Shown: piece by piece, positions 11,214 through 22,050 of the stretch
Layout of the letters: the number at the start of each line of letters is the position of its first letter
How positions within the stretch are numbered: the stretch's first letter is position 1
Source of the DNA: Saccharum officinarum
Lineage: Eukaryota > Streptophyta > Magnoliopsida > Poales > Poaceae
Reading direction: 5' to 3'
NCBI GenBank assembly: GCA_020631735.1
Contig: CM036168.1
Location: forward strand, 95,522,932-95,586,931
Length of the DNA: 64,000 nt
Translations under genes and position numbers: made by a program
The notes under the pieces: generated by a model
Database searches by the model: none
What the model was told of the DNA's origin: nothing
Seen by the model: only the letters and a program-made list of their open reading frames with translations

Positions 11214-12870
11214 GACGCCGGTACTGTCGTCCCAGCCCCTGCCCGAGCTTGCGGGGCCTGGGCTGGTGCGGACGTCCCCGTCGACCCCTCTTGATGGGTC
11301 CGGGGTAAAGCGGCCCCTCCCGTCGAGGGGCCCGTCTCCTTCTCCGTCTTCTCCTCCTCCTCGGACTCCTCGACCACGACGACCGAGGAGGACACCCCCC
11401 TGATGGGTTCCACCAGGGGGCGAACGTCGGGAAGATCCCCCAGCCCGGTCGCGGTCTCATACCGCGACAGGGCGTCATCGTCCTCACCGCTGCTGTCGTC
11501 GTCCTCCCCCGAGATCGTCTCGGAAGGTGATGACGCCAGGGGGACCCCATCGATAGTCTGCTGGCGCCGGAGCTTCTTCAATGCCACCGCCTCTTTGGCC
11601 TTGCGGATTGCTCGCTTCTTGGCCGTCTCCTTGGTTTGCTTCTTCTTGGAAGCATGCTGGCATCGAGCCTCCCGGGCGGGCCGGTCCTCTGGGACTGGCG
11701 GACACGTCTCTCGCAGCGCCGACAAATCCTACGCGTCGGCCTCGACCAAATCAGCGAAATCCAAAAATAAACGAAATTGGCAAACCTACTAACCCTAAGA
11801 TATGTACCACTGGCTCGAACCCTTCGGTAGGTCTCATGGGGACCCGGTTAGCCTCCTCCACCTTGAAGTTCCCGACCATCCGACGCGCTCGCCGGAGGAC
11901 CTCCTCGAGGGAAAGGGATTCGTGGGACATTCGGGTCCCCTCCAGCGATGCCTCCGGAGTCATCTGGTCGAGGCGGAGACGACGTCGGCACAGCGGCATC
12001 ACCCTACGGCGATGGAAGGCCGCGGCCACCGCCGCAGCCGTCAAGCCCCGAAGGCGAAGCTGCTGCAGCGCCACCAGCAGCGGGTCCAGGCGTGGCTTCT
12101 CGGCTTTCGGCACTCCGTATGTCCAGCGATCCTCTCGAGCGGTTAGCACGCGACCGGTGTACCTCGGCAACTGATTTTCATCGTTGCGGAGGTAGAACCA
12201 ACCCTCGTGCCACCCACTGTTCGAAGAGATGAGGCGAGCCAGGATGTACAGATCCGCCCGGCTCGACCTCACCTGCAGGACGCAGCTCCCTACTCGGGCT
12301 GCACACAAGACGCCCTTCTCCCCTGCCTTCTTGGCGAAGAGCTCGGCCTTGAAAAGGTGAAGCCACAGGTTCCACTGCGGCTCCACCCCAAGGTAGCCCT
12401 CGCAGACCGCCGCGAAGATGGTGGCCTGCGCGACGGCGTTGGGGGAAAGGTGGTGAAGCTCCGCCTCGTAGTAGTGGAGGAGCGCGCGCATGAAGACAGA
12501 CGCTGGCACGCCAAACCCCCGCTCGTGGAAGCAGACGAAGCTCACCATGTACCCCTCCGGGGGCGCCGGCTCCCGATGGGCAGGGGGCGGCGCGATCCAC
12601 TCTGGTTGCGACCGGCTTGTCCTCGGCCGCAGCAGCCCGTCCTCGACCAATTCTTCCAACCTCCTCTCCGTCACCGAGGAGGCGGCCTAGTCGTCGGCGG
12701 GGAGGATCTGGCTCTTTCTTGCCATCGGTGTTGTCGAATGGGGAGGTGGACGAAGAGGACGTGGTGGCGACAGTGATGCGGGTGCAGAGCGCGATAAGGC
12801 AAGGGTTGTCTAAGGCAGAAGAATGCAGGAGCGCAAGGGAATGGAGGGAAACGCAGATCCCTAGGCCTTG

Positions 12871-12880
12871 ATTTTATATG
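12871..12880 (-). promoter_or_regulatory. TATA box for the Tat antisense gene
   Basis: CATATAAAAT on the minus strand, about 147 bases upstream of the first ATG (12724). This spacing would leave a 5' UTR of roughly 115 bases. The downstream sequence is GC-rich and free of further TATA-like sites, which suggests that the antisense gene has its own promoter. Confidence 0.6.
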
Positions 12881-13134
12881 CCCAGGCGAAAGCCCAACAG
12901 CCGCGTGAAAAGGTAGGAACAGTTTCCCGCATTAAATGCGCCCACCTAACCGTTTCCTTACATCTCGCAGGAGTCGGGCACGTGGCCATCCCCCACGTCA
13001 TAACCGTACGCCACGTCGCCCACTACCGCGCCGATCTCGCCTCCCCCAAAAGACGTGCCCGGATAACGGGCGAGGGAGGGATCCGCGGACAGATATTCCC
13101 AGATATCGGGGAAACGGGCCTCGAGCCCGGTATA

Positions 13135-14578
13135 AGCCTCGAGGGAGCGAAAGCTGGCCCTCGACCAGGGTTCGACAGCTGCCCTCGAGCAACAGAGTTA
13201 GGGACGACCCAGGATGCGCCCGTACATGGCCAAGGGCTCGAGCCACGCTCTCGAGGCACCCCAGGACGTATTCGAGGCCGAAGGAGGAGGTCGTCGTAGG
13301 AATCCCCCCGGGGGAGGCATCGAGCCCTCGAATCCTGTCGCAGGGAATCGAGATCCACACGACCACTCCTTGACATCTTTGAGAGCGCCTCCGGGCCACT
13401 AGCTGACCCCTAACAAATGGGGCACGGGCTCTCACTCGAATTCCCCCGCTAGCAGCTCACCGGAGATCGTCGGAACTCGCGTCCAAACGAGGGTAGTACA
13501 GCGTTCTCCACCCCTCCTCCTTTTTTCGAAAAGGAGCGTGAGGGTCGCACAAAAGATGGTCAGGACTCTGATCGACCTCGTGCGCGCGAGGCTCGGGGGC
13601 TCGACCGCAGAAACCTAAGCCTCGAGGGAGCGAAAGCTAGCCCTCGACCAGGGTTCGACAGCTGCCCTCGAGCAACAGAGTTAGGGACGACCTAGGGTGT
13701 GCCCGTACATGGCCAAGGGCTCGAGCCACGCTCTCGAGGCACCCCAGGACGTATTCGAGGCCGAAGGAGGAGGTCGTCGTAGGAATCCCCCCGGGGGAGG
13801 CATCGAGCCCTCGAATCTTGTCGCAGGGAATCGAGATCCACACGACCACTCCTTGGCATCTTTGAGAGCACCTCCGGGCTACTAGCTGACCCCTAACGAA
13901 CGGGGCACGGGCTCTCACTCGAATTCCCCCGCTAGCAGCTCACCGGAGATCGTCGGAACTCGCGCCCAAACGAGGGTAGTACGGCATTCTCCACCCCTCC
14001 TCCTTTTTTTGAAAAGGAGCGTGAGGGTCGCACAAAAGATGGTCGGGACTCTGATCAACCTCGTGCGCGCGAGGCTCGGGGGCTCGACCGCAGAAACCTA
14101 AGCCTCAAGGGAGCGAAAGCTGGCCCTCGACCAGGGTTCGACAGCTGCCCTCGAGCAACAGAGTTACGGACGACCAAGGGTGCGCCCGTACATGGCCAAG
14201 GGCTCGAGCCATCCTCTCAAGGCACCCCAGGACGTATTCGAGGCTGAAGGAGGAGGTCATCGTAGGAATCCCCCCAGGGGAGGCATCGAGCCCTCGAATC
14301 CTGTCGCAGGGAATCGAGATCCACACGACCACTCCTTGGCATCTTTGAGAGCGCCTCCGGGCCACTAGCCGACCCCTAACGACTGGGGCACGGGCTCTCA
14401 CTCAAATTCCCCTGCTAGCAGCTCACCGGAGATCGTCGGAACTCGCGCCCAAACGAGGGTAGTACGGCGTTCTCCACCCCTCCTCCTTTTTTCGAAAAGG
14501 AGCGTAAGGGTCGCACAAAAGACGGTCGGGACTCTAATCGACCTCGTGCGCGCGAGGCTCGGGGGCTCGGCCGCAACG
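13135..14578. repeat. Three tandem copies of a 483-bp repeat
   Basis: The units start at 13135, 13618 and 14101 with AGCCTCGAGGGAGCGAAAGC (the third has one change) and are nearly identical along their length. Each includes a run GAGGCTCGGGGGCTCG near its end. Short open frames recur in each unit but show no domain. The array lies between the antisense gene promoter and the 3' LTR. Confidence 0.95.
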
Positions 14579-14764
14579 AATCATCCCCCAATAAAACGAA
14601 AACAAGACCTCGGAGGAGTCTCAGCACTCCACCGAGGCCTCGGGGGCTACACCCAGCGGATGCGCTCGCGCGCCCCCACCGGAAAAAATCACGACGCTAC
14701 GACTCCAGTTCGAACAAACCTCTGGGAGAGTGATCACACACTCACCCAAAGGCTCGGGAGCTAC

Positions 14765-15938
14765 TGTCGGTACCAAAAGTACGAGGGTACCCACACCCAT
14801 CGTGTCGGTACCAAAAGTACGGGGGTACCCACACCCATCGCTAGTAAAAAACTAAAATGACTGAAACCGCAATAAAAGGCAGCCCGCCTCGACAGCGCAT
14901 CCTGTCCGCCTCGTACAAGGCCCGCTCGACGGGGCGCCTCGACCGCGCTCCGGCTCCGACTCGTACGAGGCCCGCTCGACGGGGCACCTCGACCGCGCCC
15001 CATCCCGTACAGCAAGCTACCTCGACGGCGCTCCGACCCGCGCGAAGCTCGTCTGCCCACTGGGAAAAACTCCGACTTGTGTGAGCCCGGGTCGAGCGCC
15101 TCGACTCCTTCTCTTTACCAACCCCAGGACAAAAGCCATAGCATTTAATGCGGTTACCTACTATCACCTACCGGCATGGCTGCGACCAGGATCGACGTGG
15201 GAACAATGCCCGTGTCAGGTCTCACTGTTTTACCACCCATCCCATGATGGGAGGTGAAACCCGTCACTATACCCACCTTACCGCGCACTGTTTACCATCG
15301 ATCACCCTCGAGGGAGGATAAGACAAGGCCCGTTCTCCGCAATCTTACGGATTCGGCCTTATCCATCCGGTCTCGACCCGGCCTCGACCCAACCTCGACA
15401 CTCGGCACAGTTCAACGGCAAGGGAAGGACGGTATGGCACGACGCTCCAGGTCATTTCGCCGTCTCGTCTCCCACGACGCCATGGTGTCCAGGGATGGCC
15501 GGCCATTCCCAGGGCACGTCGCTATAGTCAACTCAACAGAAATCAACCAAACATCACCTCAAGGATCCCCGTCGTCCTGGCCTCCTCTCGCCCTATAAAA
15601 GGGCAGGCCAGGGTTCTACGGGAGAGGAACGAAGCACCCGACCGGACAACAACAGACAACGAAGAAAAACAAGAGATCGATACCTCAAGCAACCACCCTT
15701 GTCCTTTTTTCCTCTCTTTGAGACTTGGGCTCGACGCCCTCTCTCGCATGCTTGTAACCCCTACACGAGTACTTCGGTGCAAGGAAATACAAACTTCTTC
15801 CCCCCCCGCTGGACGTAGGGCCTTCTTTTGCCCGACCCAGGATAAACCCCCGTGTGTTCTCCTTGCATCACCGTCCAGGAAAGAGACACGCAGCATTTAC
15901 TCGTTGGTTTAGGACCCCCTCGGGTCCGAACACCGACA
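14765..15938 (+). repeat. 3' LTR of the Tat element (1174 bp)
   Basis: It begins TGTCGGTACC and ends GAACACCGACA, with TGTCGG/CCGACA inverted ends. A TATA box (TATAAAA, 15594-15600) lies about 830 bases in. The first 38 bp are duplicated in tandem (14765-14802 and 14803-14840). No second LTR is in the window. Confidence 0.85.
15594..15600 (+). promoter_or_regulatory. TATA box of the Tat LTR
   Basis: CCCTATAAAAGGGC in the 3' LTR, a strong TATA context. In the missing 5' LTR the same site would drive the element's transcript. Confidence 0.7.
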
Positions 15939-16002
15939 GCATGTGTCCAAACATTCGATGTGATGGGGTGAAAAAGTTTTGGGTGGAAACTAAACACAGC
16001 CT
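15939..16002 (-). mobile_element. MITE remnant cut by the Tat insertion
   Basis: The segment begins inside a common grass MITE (GTGTCCAAACATTCGATGTG) and runs to its terminus (GGAAACTAAACACAGCC). The other half is missing, as expected if the Tat element inserted into it. The 5' side would be left of or inside the first gap. Confidence 0.5.
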
Positions 16003-16589
16003 AAGTATACTTACCTTTTCTCTCTATTTCATGGCAGTAAATAATAACATGTAAAGAATGTTTTAAAACTAGGAAATCAATAACCGAACTACTCACTTCC
16101 TCCTAATTAGTGAGGGGTGATATGGTATTTTTCCAGGCTTCTTATTTTGTATGAAAATCATTTCGATTCCTTATATTCCAGGAAGGAGAGAGTATTGTGT
16201 CTGCATAATAAAAATATCTAAATAGTAGATTTTGGGTAGATGGCAAGAGTTTAGAACCCAAATGTTTAGATCTTGTTCTCATTTTTCCACTTCATTTTCA
16301 TTTTCCTTAGAAGATCCAAACATAATCTAATTCATGTCATTTGAAATTAGGAACATGTTTTTCATTACAAATTATAAATATTTGCAAGTATGGGTCAAGT
16401 GTGTTCGTTCACACACGATGTGAGCGGCCCCAAAACTATGGGCCCCCTAATTATAGTGCTAAGTTACTTGTAGTAGTATTCACAAAAAAAAAAGTTACTT
16501 GTAGTAGTAAGTCAATACCACCTCCGTCAAGAAAAGACGTTCGGACCATCTTACTGCACCCTATGGTCGTAACGTCATGCTTTATTCAA
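16003..16589. other. Intergenic, no gene seen
   Basis: AT-rich sequence without a supported ORF, RNA gene or recognised transposon end. Confidence 0.5.
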
Positions 16590-16865
16590 CTGAAAGGAGT
16601 AAATAGTCATTTCAAATTATAAGTCATTCTAATTTTATTGGTGAGTCAAAGCATATTAAGTTAACCAAAATTATAGAGAAAATTACAATGATTTATGACA
16701 TCAAATAGATATTATACTATTAACATATAATTAATGAAGAATTTAATGATACTTAATTGGTATCATAAATGATATTATGTTATTGTATAAATAGTCAAAC
16801 TTGATATGCTTTGACTGTCTAAGAAATTTGAAATAACTTATAATTTTAGGACGGAGGAGGGAGTA
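16590..16865. mobile_element. Stowaway-like MITE, left end degraded
   Basis: It ends GGACGGAGGAGGGAGTA. Inner inverted halves are visible: AAATTATAAGTCATT near 16612 against AAATAACTTATAATTTTAG near 16831, and AGTCAAAGCATAT against ATATGCTTTGACT. Confidence 0.65.
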
Positions 16866-17146
16866 TAAAGGATATTGCACCGTGATTGTGGAGTATAATC
16901 TTTTTGCTCGATGTATTATGGGAAAGTAAAAACCGCGCTTAGTTTCTGTTGATTTGGGTTTCTACACACTCCGCAATCATGGTGAAAACTAGCACCGCCC
17001 CCCCTCCCCCCTAAGTTACCATTTCTCTCATGATAAAAAAAAGTTACCATTTCCTATAACAAATCACATATGAAAAGTAGTAGGACGATGTACCTGTTAA
17101 CATTACAAAAGAAAAACATATATATTGCTAATAATTACTAAAAGAA

Positions 17147-17296
17147 CCACTCTCTCTATTATAAATTATAAGACATTTTGGTTTTTTTATACATAGTTTT
17201 TGTTTGTGTACTTAGATATACACTATATCTAGATATATAATAAAAATAATTTATTTAGAAAAACCAAAACATTTTATAATTTAGAATGGAGGGACA
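17147..17296. mobile_element. Stowaway-like MITE (about 150 bp)
   Basis: Inverted halves: ATAAATTATAAGACATTTTG at about 17161 and AAACATTTTATAATTTAGAA at about 17267, the latter followed by TGGAGGGACAG. It forms a near-complete hairpin. Confidence 0.75.
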
Positions 17297-17306
17297 GTTG
17301 TTTACA

Positions 17307-17437
17307 TACTCCCTCTGTCCCTTTGCTTCTGTCGTTTTAGCTTCTAGATAGGTTCACTGGAGACTCTGCACTACGCAGGGAATCTGGACATTCAAATACT
17401 ACTCCTCAGCGACGGTCAATGCGGGACGGAGGGAGTA
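17307..17437. mobile_element. Stowaway-like MITE (131 bp)
   Basis: Ends TACTCCCTCTGTCC and GGGACGGAGGGAGTA, the standard Stowaway terminal inverted repeat. The interior is not strongly palindromic. Confidence 0.75.
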
Positions 17438-17516
17438 TCTTACATCTGAGTGGTCTAATTTTGCATTTAAGGACGGTTCCATCACAGTGCATGGGTCGTT
17501 CGTATTCATCGCGTTG

Positions 17517-17779
17517 TACTTCCTCTGTTCTAAAATAAACGTCTTTCTTATTTTCTCGAGGAGTTAAATGCTTTTAACTTTGATCAAATATATGTAAGAA
17601 AATGTTAATATTTATAATACATAGTTAGTATCATTAGATAGATAGTTCGATCTATTTTCATAATAAATTTATTTAAAAATATAAATATTGCTAATATTTT
17701 CTATGAAACCAGTCAAATTTAATAAAGTTTAACAAACACGAATACCATAGCGACATTTATTTTGAGACGGAGAAAATAT
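17517..17779. mobile_element. Stowaway-like MITE (about 263 bp)
   Basis: Ends TACTTCCTCTGTTCTAAAAT and ATTTTGAGACGGAGAAAATA, with an AT-rich interior (AAATATATGTAAGAAAATG and similar). Confidence 0.7.
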
Positions 17780-18027
17780 ATATACTCTATGGGTCGCGTG
17801 CGTTCACAGACTGTCCAACCCTTAAACTTCTGGAACCTTATTAGTCGTGGATCAAGGCGACACTGTTGCACCCTAGGAAACGTACGTACAGAATTTCCAT
17901 CGCCATGAATTCGACCGTTGACATTGTAACCATGGATTTTGGATGGGATGGTAACGTGCGTACTACCACTCTGGAGTCGGAGAACAACACACATTTGTGC
18001 AGTAGATCGACGTCTAGACGATAGAGG

Positions 18028-18286
18028 TACTCCCTCCGTCCCAATTAAATGCAATTCTCACATCCCGAGAAATCAGCCATCGCAAATTTTAATTAAAATT
18101 ACATAAAAATACTAACTCTTATGAGACAAAATAAGTACCGTTAGATTGGTTATGAAATATATTTTCATAATAAATTTATTTCGAGACATAAATGCTAATA
18201 TTTTTTGCTATAAATTTAGTCAAAGTTGATACAATTTAAACGGCACGTTTCTCATAATTGCACAAACAACCGGACGGAGGGAGGAA
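18028..18286. mobile_element. Stowaway-like MITE (259 bp)
   Basis: Ends TACTCCCTCCGTCCCAATTA and CCGGACGGAGGGAGGA. This is the canonical CTCCCTCCGTC terminus of grass Stowaway elements. Confidence 0.8.
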
Positions 18287-18508
18287 GAAAAGGCGCTCTT
18301 TCACGTCTTCCGGTCCCAGAACCGCACGCTATCGCGGAGCAATTGTTTCCAGTTTCCACCACCACCGCCGTGTGCATGTAGGAGTGTTATATTGTCCACA
18401 GCCCACAGGGTACCCACACCGACACTGATTAAATTGGTACGCACACATACGTGTCGAAAGTGACAGCAAATCATGAGCAGATATGCTTGTTTATTTTTTT
18501 TAGTAGTA

Positions 18509-18747
18509 GGCCTAGTTTAGTTCGCGAAATGTTTTGGGAAATTGTACTGTAGCACTTTCGTTGTTATTTGGTAATTAATGTCTAATCATAGTTTAATTAT
18601 ACTTAAAAGATTCGTCTCGTGAATTTTGTCTAAACTGTGTAATTAGTTTTTTTTATCTATATTTAGTGTTTCATGCATGCGTTGAAAAAATTCGATATGA
18701 CGGAAAATCTTGAAAAAATTTTGCAAAATTTTGGAAACTACACAGCC
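18509..18747. mobile_element. MITE of the GGCCTxGTTTAGTTC type
   Basis: It begins GGCCTAGTTTAGTTCGCGAA and contains ACTGTAGCACTTTCGTT, ATTCGTCTCGTGAATTT and CTGTGTAATTAG, the conserved body of a very common grass MITE. It ends GGAAACTACACAGCC. I do not assign a superfamily. Confidence 0.7.
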
Positions 18748-19903
18748 CTGGGTGCCCGCCCGGGCAGCCCAGCTCCAGGAGTTCCAAATGACCAAATCCA
18801 ATGCACTGTGCGTAGGTCAAGACGATGCGTTGATCGTGTGCTGACATATCACGAGATGCACGTACGCCGCCCCTGCTGGCCAGCTTGGATTATTATTATT
18901 ATCTTCTTGGTTCGCAATCAGTCGTCGTCAAGTGGTTGGCTCCGGACCATACACGTACCACAGCACTGCACTGTGTGACTGTGTCATTCTTCTCGTGGTG
19001 AGTGGTGACGACTGTGAATTGTGTCGGCACTCGGCAGCATCGGCATGAGCGTGTCATGTGAGGATAGCAGCGCAGCGTTAGCAAAGTGCCAAACACATGA
19101 AAAGCGTGGCCCAAAGGCCAAAGCGCTCAGCAACAGGGTCCACCTCCACCACCTTTACCCAGCCCAAGTAGCTGATGATCGATGTGTTTCGCCGAAAGGG
19201 CCACCATCTGTCCTGTCTCCGAAACGACTACGGTGGCGTTTTGACATTGATGTCCTTCAAAATGCAGGACTTTTTGTCCTTCTATTTTCTATGTTTTCTT
19301 TTTTTAGCAGAATTTTCTATGCTTTCTGTTAAAATGAATTGATTCTTTTGACATTTCTTTATGATGAATTACTATGAAATTTCTACGTTTCAAGTAGACC
19401 CTAATTGAAATGGGAAAGGATCATAGGTTTTGGATGGGGAAAACTACATCATTTCACATTCCCCTGTTTGACATCTATGGGCATGGGTCAGGAAATAGAA
19501 GGAAAACAACAAAACCATCCTTTCCTATATGGAATATTCTTTTGCATAGGAGCATTCTGATCATTTTACAAATCATAATCTAATAGGGTCATGTCTATGC
19601 GTTGCGATTGCAACAGGAACAAAAAAATAACATCATGACAATTGTTTTTTTGCACAAATATTGTACCACAATAAAACGATGTTTCAAGTGTGACCGTGAC
19701 ACCCATCCAGATTATATAAATCTTATTACACTAAAGACCAATTACAATGATAGGTTATGGATTATTGGATTCAATCTTAAAGTCCAGATCCCTCGCCATC
19801 ACCCCTCCTTCGAGCTCCTTCGAGTGACGCTCCTGCTGTCACGTTAGGAAATCTCAGCAAGTAAGGACATTTAATATGGGTGTGGCTAGTGCTTCGACGT
19901 CCA
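18748..19903. other. Intergenic flank left of the Sirevirus
   Basis: Mixed sequence without a supported gene. The last five bases (GTCCA, 19899-19903) match four of five bases after the Sirevirus right end (GTCCG, 45030-45034), consistent with its target duplication. Confidence 0.5.
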
Positions 19904-21536
19904 TGAAAGGATCAAGATGCCAAGAGGGGGGGTGAATTGGGCTTTTCTAAAAATTAATTGCAAGAATTAAATCCTACAAGCCAAACTTCACCCCTAGTGC
20001 CTACTTGTGTTCCTTGTGATTCTACCGATAAAAGTTTTGCACCCTAAGTTCAAATCCTAGCCTAGCAAGGCAATTCTAGAAAAGTAAACAAGCAATGAAA
20101 GTAACGCAAGAAAGTAAATGCTTGAAAGTAGGGAATAGGAACACGGCGATGTTTTGCCGAGGTATCGGAGAGTCGCCACTCCCCACTAGTCCTCGTTGGA
20201 GCACCCGCGCAAGGGTGTAGCTCCCCCTTGATCCGCGCAAGGATCAAGTGCTCTCTACGGGTTGATTCTTCGACACTCCGTCGTGGTGAATCACCCAAAA
20301 CCGCTCACAACTTGAGTTGGGTCACCCACAATCGTCGGATGATCACCGAACTCCCAATCACCACCGAACTGTCTAGGTGATGGCGATCACCAAGAGTAAC
20401 AAGCTAGAACTCTCACTTGACCACAACAAGCCTAATGAGAAGATGAATACACACTTGCTTGACTCTTGTCACTAGAGAGGATTCTCAAACTTTGATTCGC
20501 AAATCACTATCCTCACTAGGGCTCTTGCACTCCCTTGCACTTCAAAGATGTTTCTCAGCTAAACAAATGAGCAAGAGACCTCTAAAAGAGGTGGAGGGGT
20601 TGTATTTATAGACCCCTCAAACAAATCCAACCGTTACCTTTCGAAACAGCCAGACGCGCACTGACCGGACGCGCCTGTCGATATGACCGGACGCGCTGGT
20701 CTGAGATGACCGGATGCGCCGATCAGGGATGATCGGACGCGTCCGATTATGCAAGAGCTCTCTGGAAATCTGATCTGACGTATCACCGCGTCCGATCATA
20801 GGTGACCGGACGCGTCAGGTCACCACGGGACCTTACTGGAACATGACCGGACGCACGACTGCGTCCGATCATAGGTGACCGGACGCGTTAGGTCTCCACG
20901 GGACCTTACTGGAACATGACCGGATACGCCGATCATTTTCACAGTCGCGTCCGATTACGCTGTTTACCCTCTAGAACACGTGTCAGCCTGACCACCGCGT
21001 CCGGTCCTCTCAAGGACCGCGTCTGGTCAGTCAGCTGAAAAACGCAGTGAAGATTTAGTACTGACCGGATACGTCCGGTCATGACCAGGACCGCGTCCGG
21101 TCATAGGTAAACGGCTCAAATGTCTTCTAAACGCGATGCAACTTGAACCAAGTTGCTTCTAACTGAACTCTGAGCTTTTCTCGAGCTACCTAGTGCTAAG
21201 TTTGACAAGTGTGCACCACACCTAAACACAAGACTCACCTAGGTACTCGCTCATGCCCCTCTTTATAGTACGGTCAAAGGAAGAAACAAAGATCCTAACG
21301 ACTATTCCAGATGTATCTCAACACCTTGACATCCGGAACTAACCGTCCTTAATCTTATCGTTGATCCTTTGAAAACTGAAATGATTTTCATCAAGGGACA
21401 TGAATACCATATTGCCCAAAGCAGTTATCATCTCCATGACCTAACTTACCAATGTTTCTGCAAACCATACGTTAGTCATGGTAATTATGTGTTGTCATTA
21501 ATTGCCGAAACCAACACCGGGGCCTAGATGCTTTTA
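19904..21536 (-). repeat. 3' LTR of the Sirevirus (1633 bp)
   Basis: Same sequence family as 43320-45029 and 9497-11213. The outer end is TGAAAGGATC (plus strand). The inner end reads CTTTTA where CTTTCA is expected. It carries the palindrome array (about 20655-21105) and the TATA box (TATAAATA, minus strand, 20603-20610). It is shorter than the 5' LTR mainly through deletions in the palindrome array. Confidence 0.93.
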
Positions 21537-21990
21537 ATCTCCCCCTTTTTGGTGATTGATGACAACACTTAGATTCAGAAGATATGAGTTGAGGTTTTCG
21601 ATCATGCTTGGTTCACATAAGCATAAAGCTGTAAGCACAAGGGGTTAGTCAATGCTTATGTGTTCCAAGCCAACTGAGTGTACTCATAAGATAAGACATG
21701 AAGAGTTAGTACACATAAATCATAGCTCATATGAACTCAGAGTAAGGCACGGAAGCACAACCTTATGAGCTATAAACAAACAAGTGACATGATTTAAAAA
21801 CTGTGATAAGATAAACCATAGAGACTCAAGGTACCTCATAAGATCACATGTCACACGAATGCAATTACTGTAAAGTAAACATGATGCATGAGTGTAGCAC
21901 ACAAGAAAAGAACAAAAACCCTCTAACAGAAGCTCCCCCTGAATCTACTCTCTCTCTCTCCCCCTTTGGCATCAACCGCCAAAAACTAAT
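21537..21990 (-). other. Sirevirus 3' untranslated region with polypurine tracts
   Basis: Next to the 3' LTR the minus strand reads CACCAAAAAGGGGGAGATTA, the primer tract for plus-strand synthesis. A second purine tract with a similar core (GATGCCAAAGGGGGAGAGAG) lies at about 21950-21975. Multiple conserved polypurine tracts are a described Sirevirus feature. The stretch between them has no ORF that I support. Confidence 0.75.
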
Positions 21991-22050
21991 CTAAGGATCT
22001 GACGGGGGAACAGATGGAGTCGAGTCAGGTGCCGAGGAGCGCATAGTAAT
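21991..22050 (-). pseudogene. C-terminal end of the Sirevirus accessory ORF
   Basis: About 20 codons ending in APDSTPSVPPSDP and a TAG stop at 21991-21993. They are separated from the rest of the ORF (33657-36046) by the Tekay insertion. The target duplication GTAAT (22046-22050 and 33657-33661) lies in the coding frame. Confidence 0.75.

Larger units (their letters stand above)
7128..12724 (-). pseudogene. Antisense accessory gene of the Tat element (gypsy-type transposon domain protein)
   Basis: This spliced gene lies opposite to pol. The first ATG is at 12724 (MARKSQILPADD), followed by an in-frame stop at about 12690 and then TERRLEELVEDGLLRPRTSR. The N-terminal third (to about 11810) contains EGYMVSFVCFHERGFGVPAS and AQATIFAAVCEGYLGVEPQW, hallmarks of the 'putative gypsy type transposon' domain (Pfam Transposase_28). 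A low-complexity, acidic and proline-rich middle follows (11725-11219 and 9496-8409), broken by the solo LTR at 9497-11213. Then comes a coiled coil (8203-7648, e.g. LKGTVQEKDAALESAQQEIE) and a C-terminal exon ending at 7128. Two introns with good GT-AG sites (8204-8295 and 7577-7647) rejoin the frame exactly. Further stops occur near 7961 and 8901-8917. Function is unknown; related antisense ORFs occur in other Tat elements. The stops and the LTR insertion make this copy dead. Confidence 0.75.
4410..15938 (+). mobile_element. Tat-lineage Ty3/gypsy retrotransposon, 3' portion
   Basis: Plus-strand order: end of reverse transcriptase, RNase H, integrase, polyprotein end (about 6447), a non-coding spacer, a large antisense gene (12724 to 7128), three 483-bp tandem repeats and a 3' LTR (14765-15938). 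A plant Ty3/gypsy element with an antisense ORF between pol and the 3' LTR, and tandem repeats in its 3' region, matches what is described for the Tat branch. The 5' half lies in or beyond gap 4310-4409. A solo Sirevirus LTR is nested at 9497-11213. To the right the element is bounded by the remnant of a MITE at 15939-16002, into which it apparently inserted. Confidence 0.8.

Noticed and set aside
13214..14368. A 62-codon frame repeated in each of the three 483-bp units
   Set aside because: Its recurrence is explained by the tandem duplication itself, and no domain or start context supports coding.
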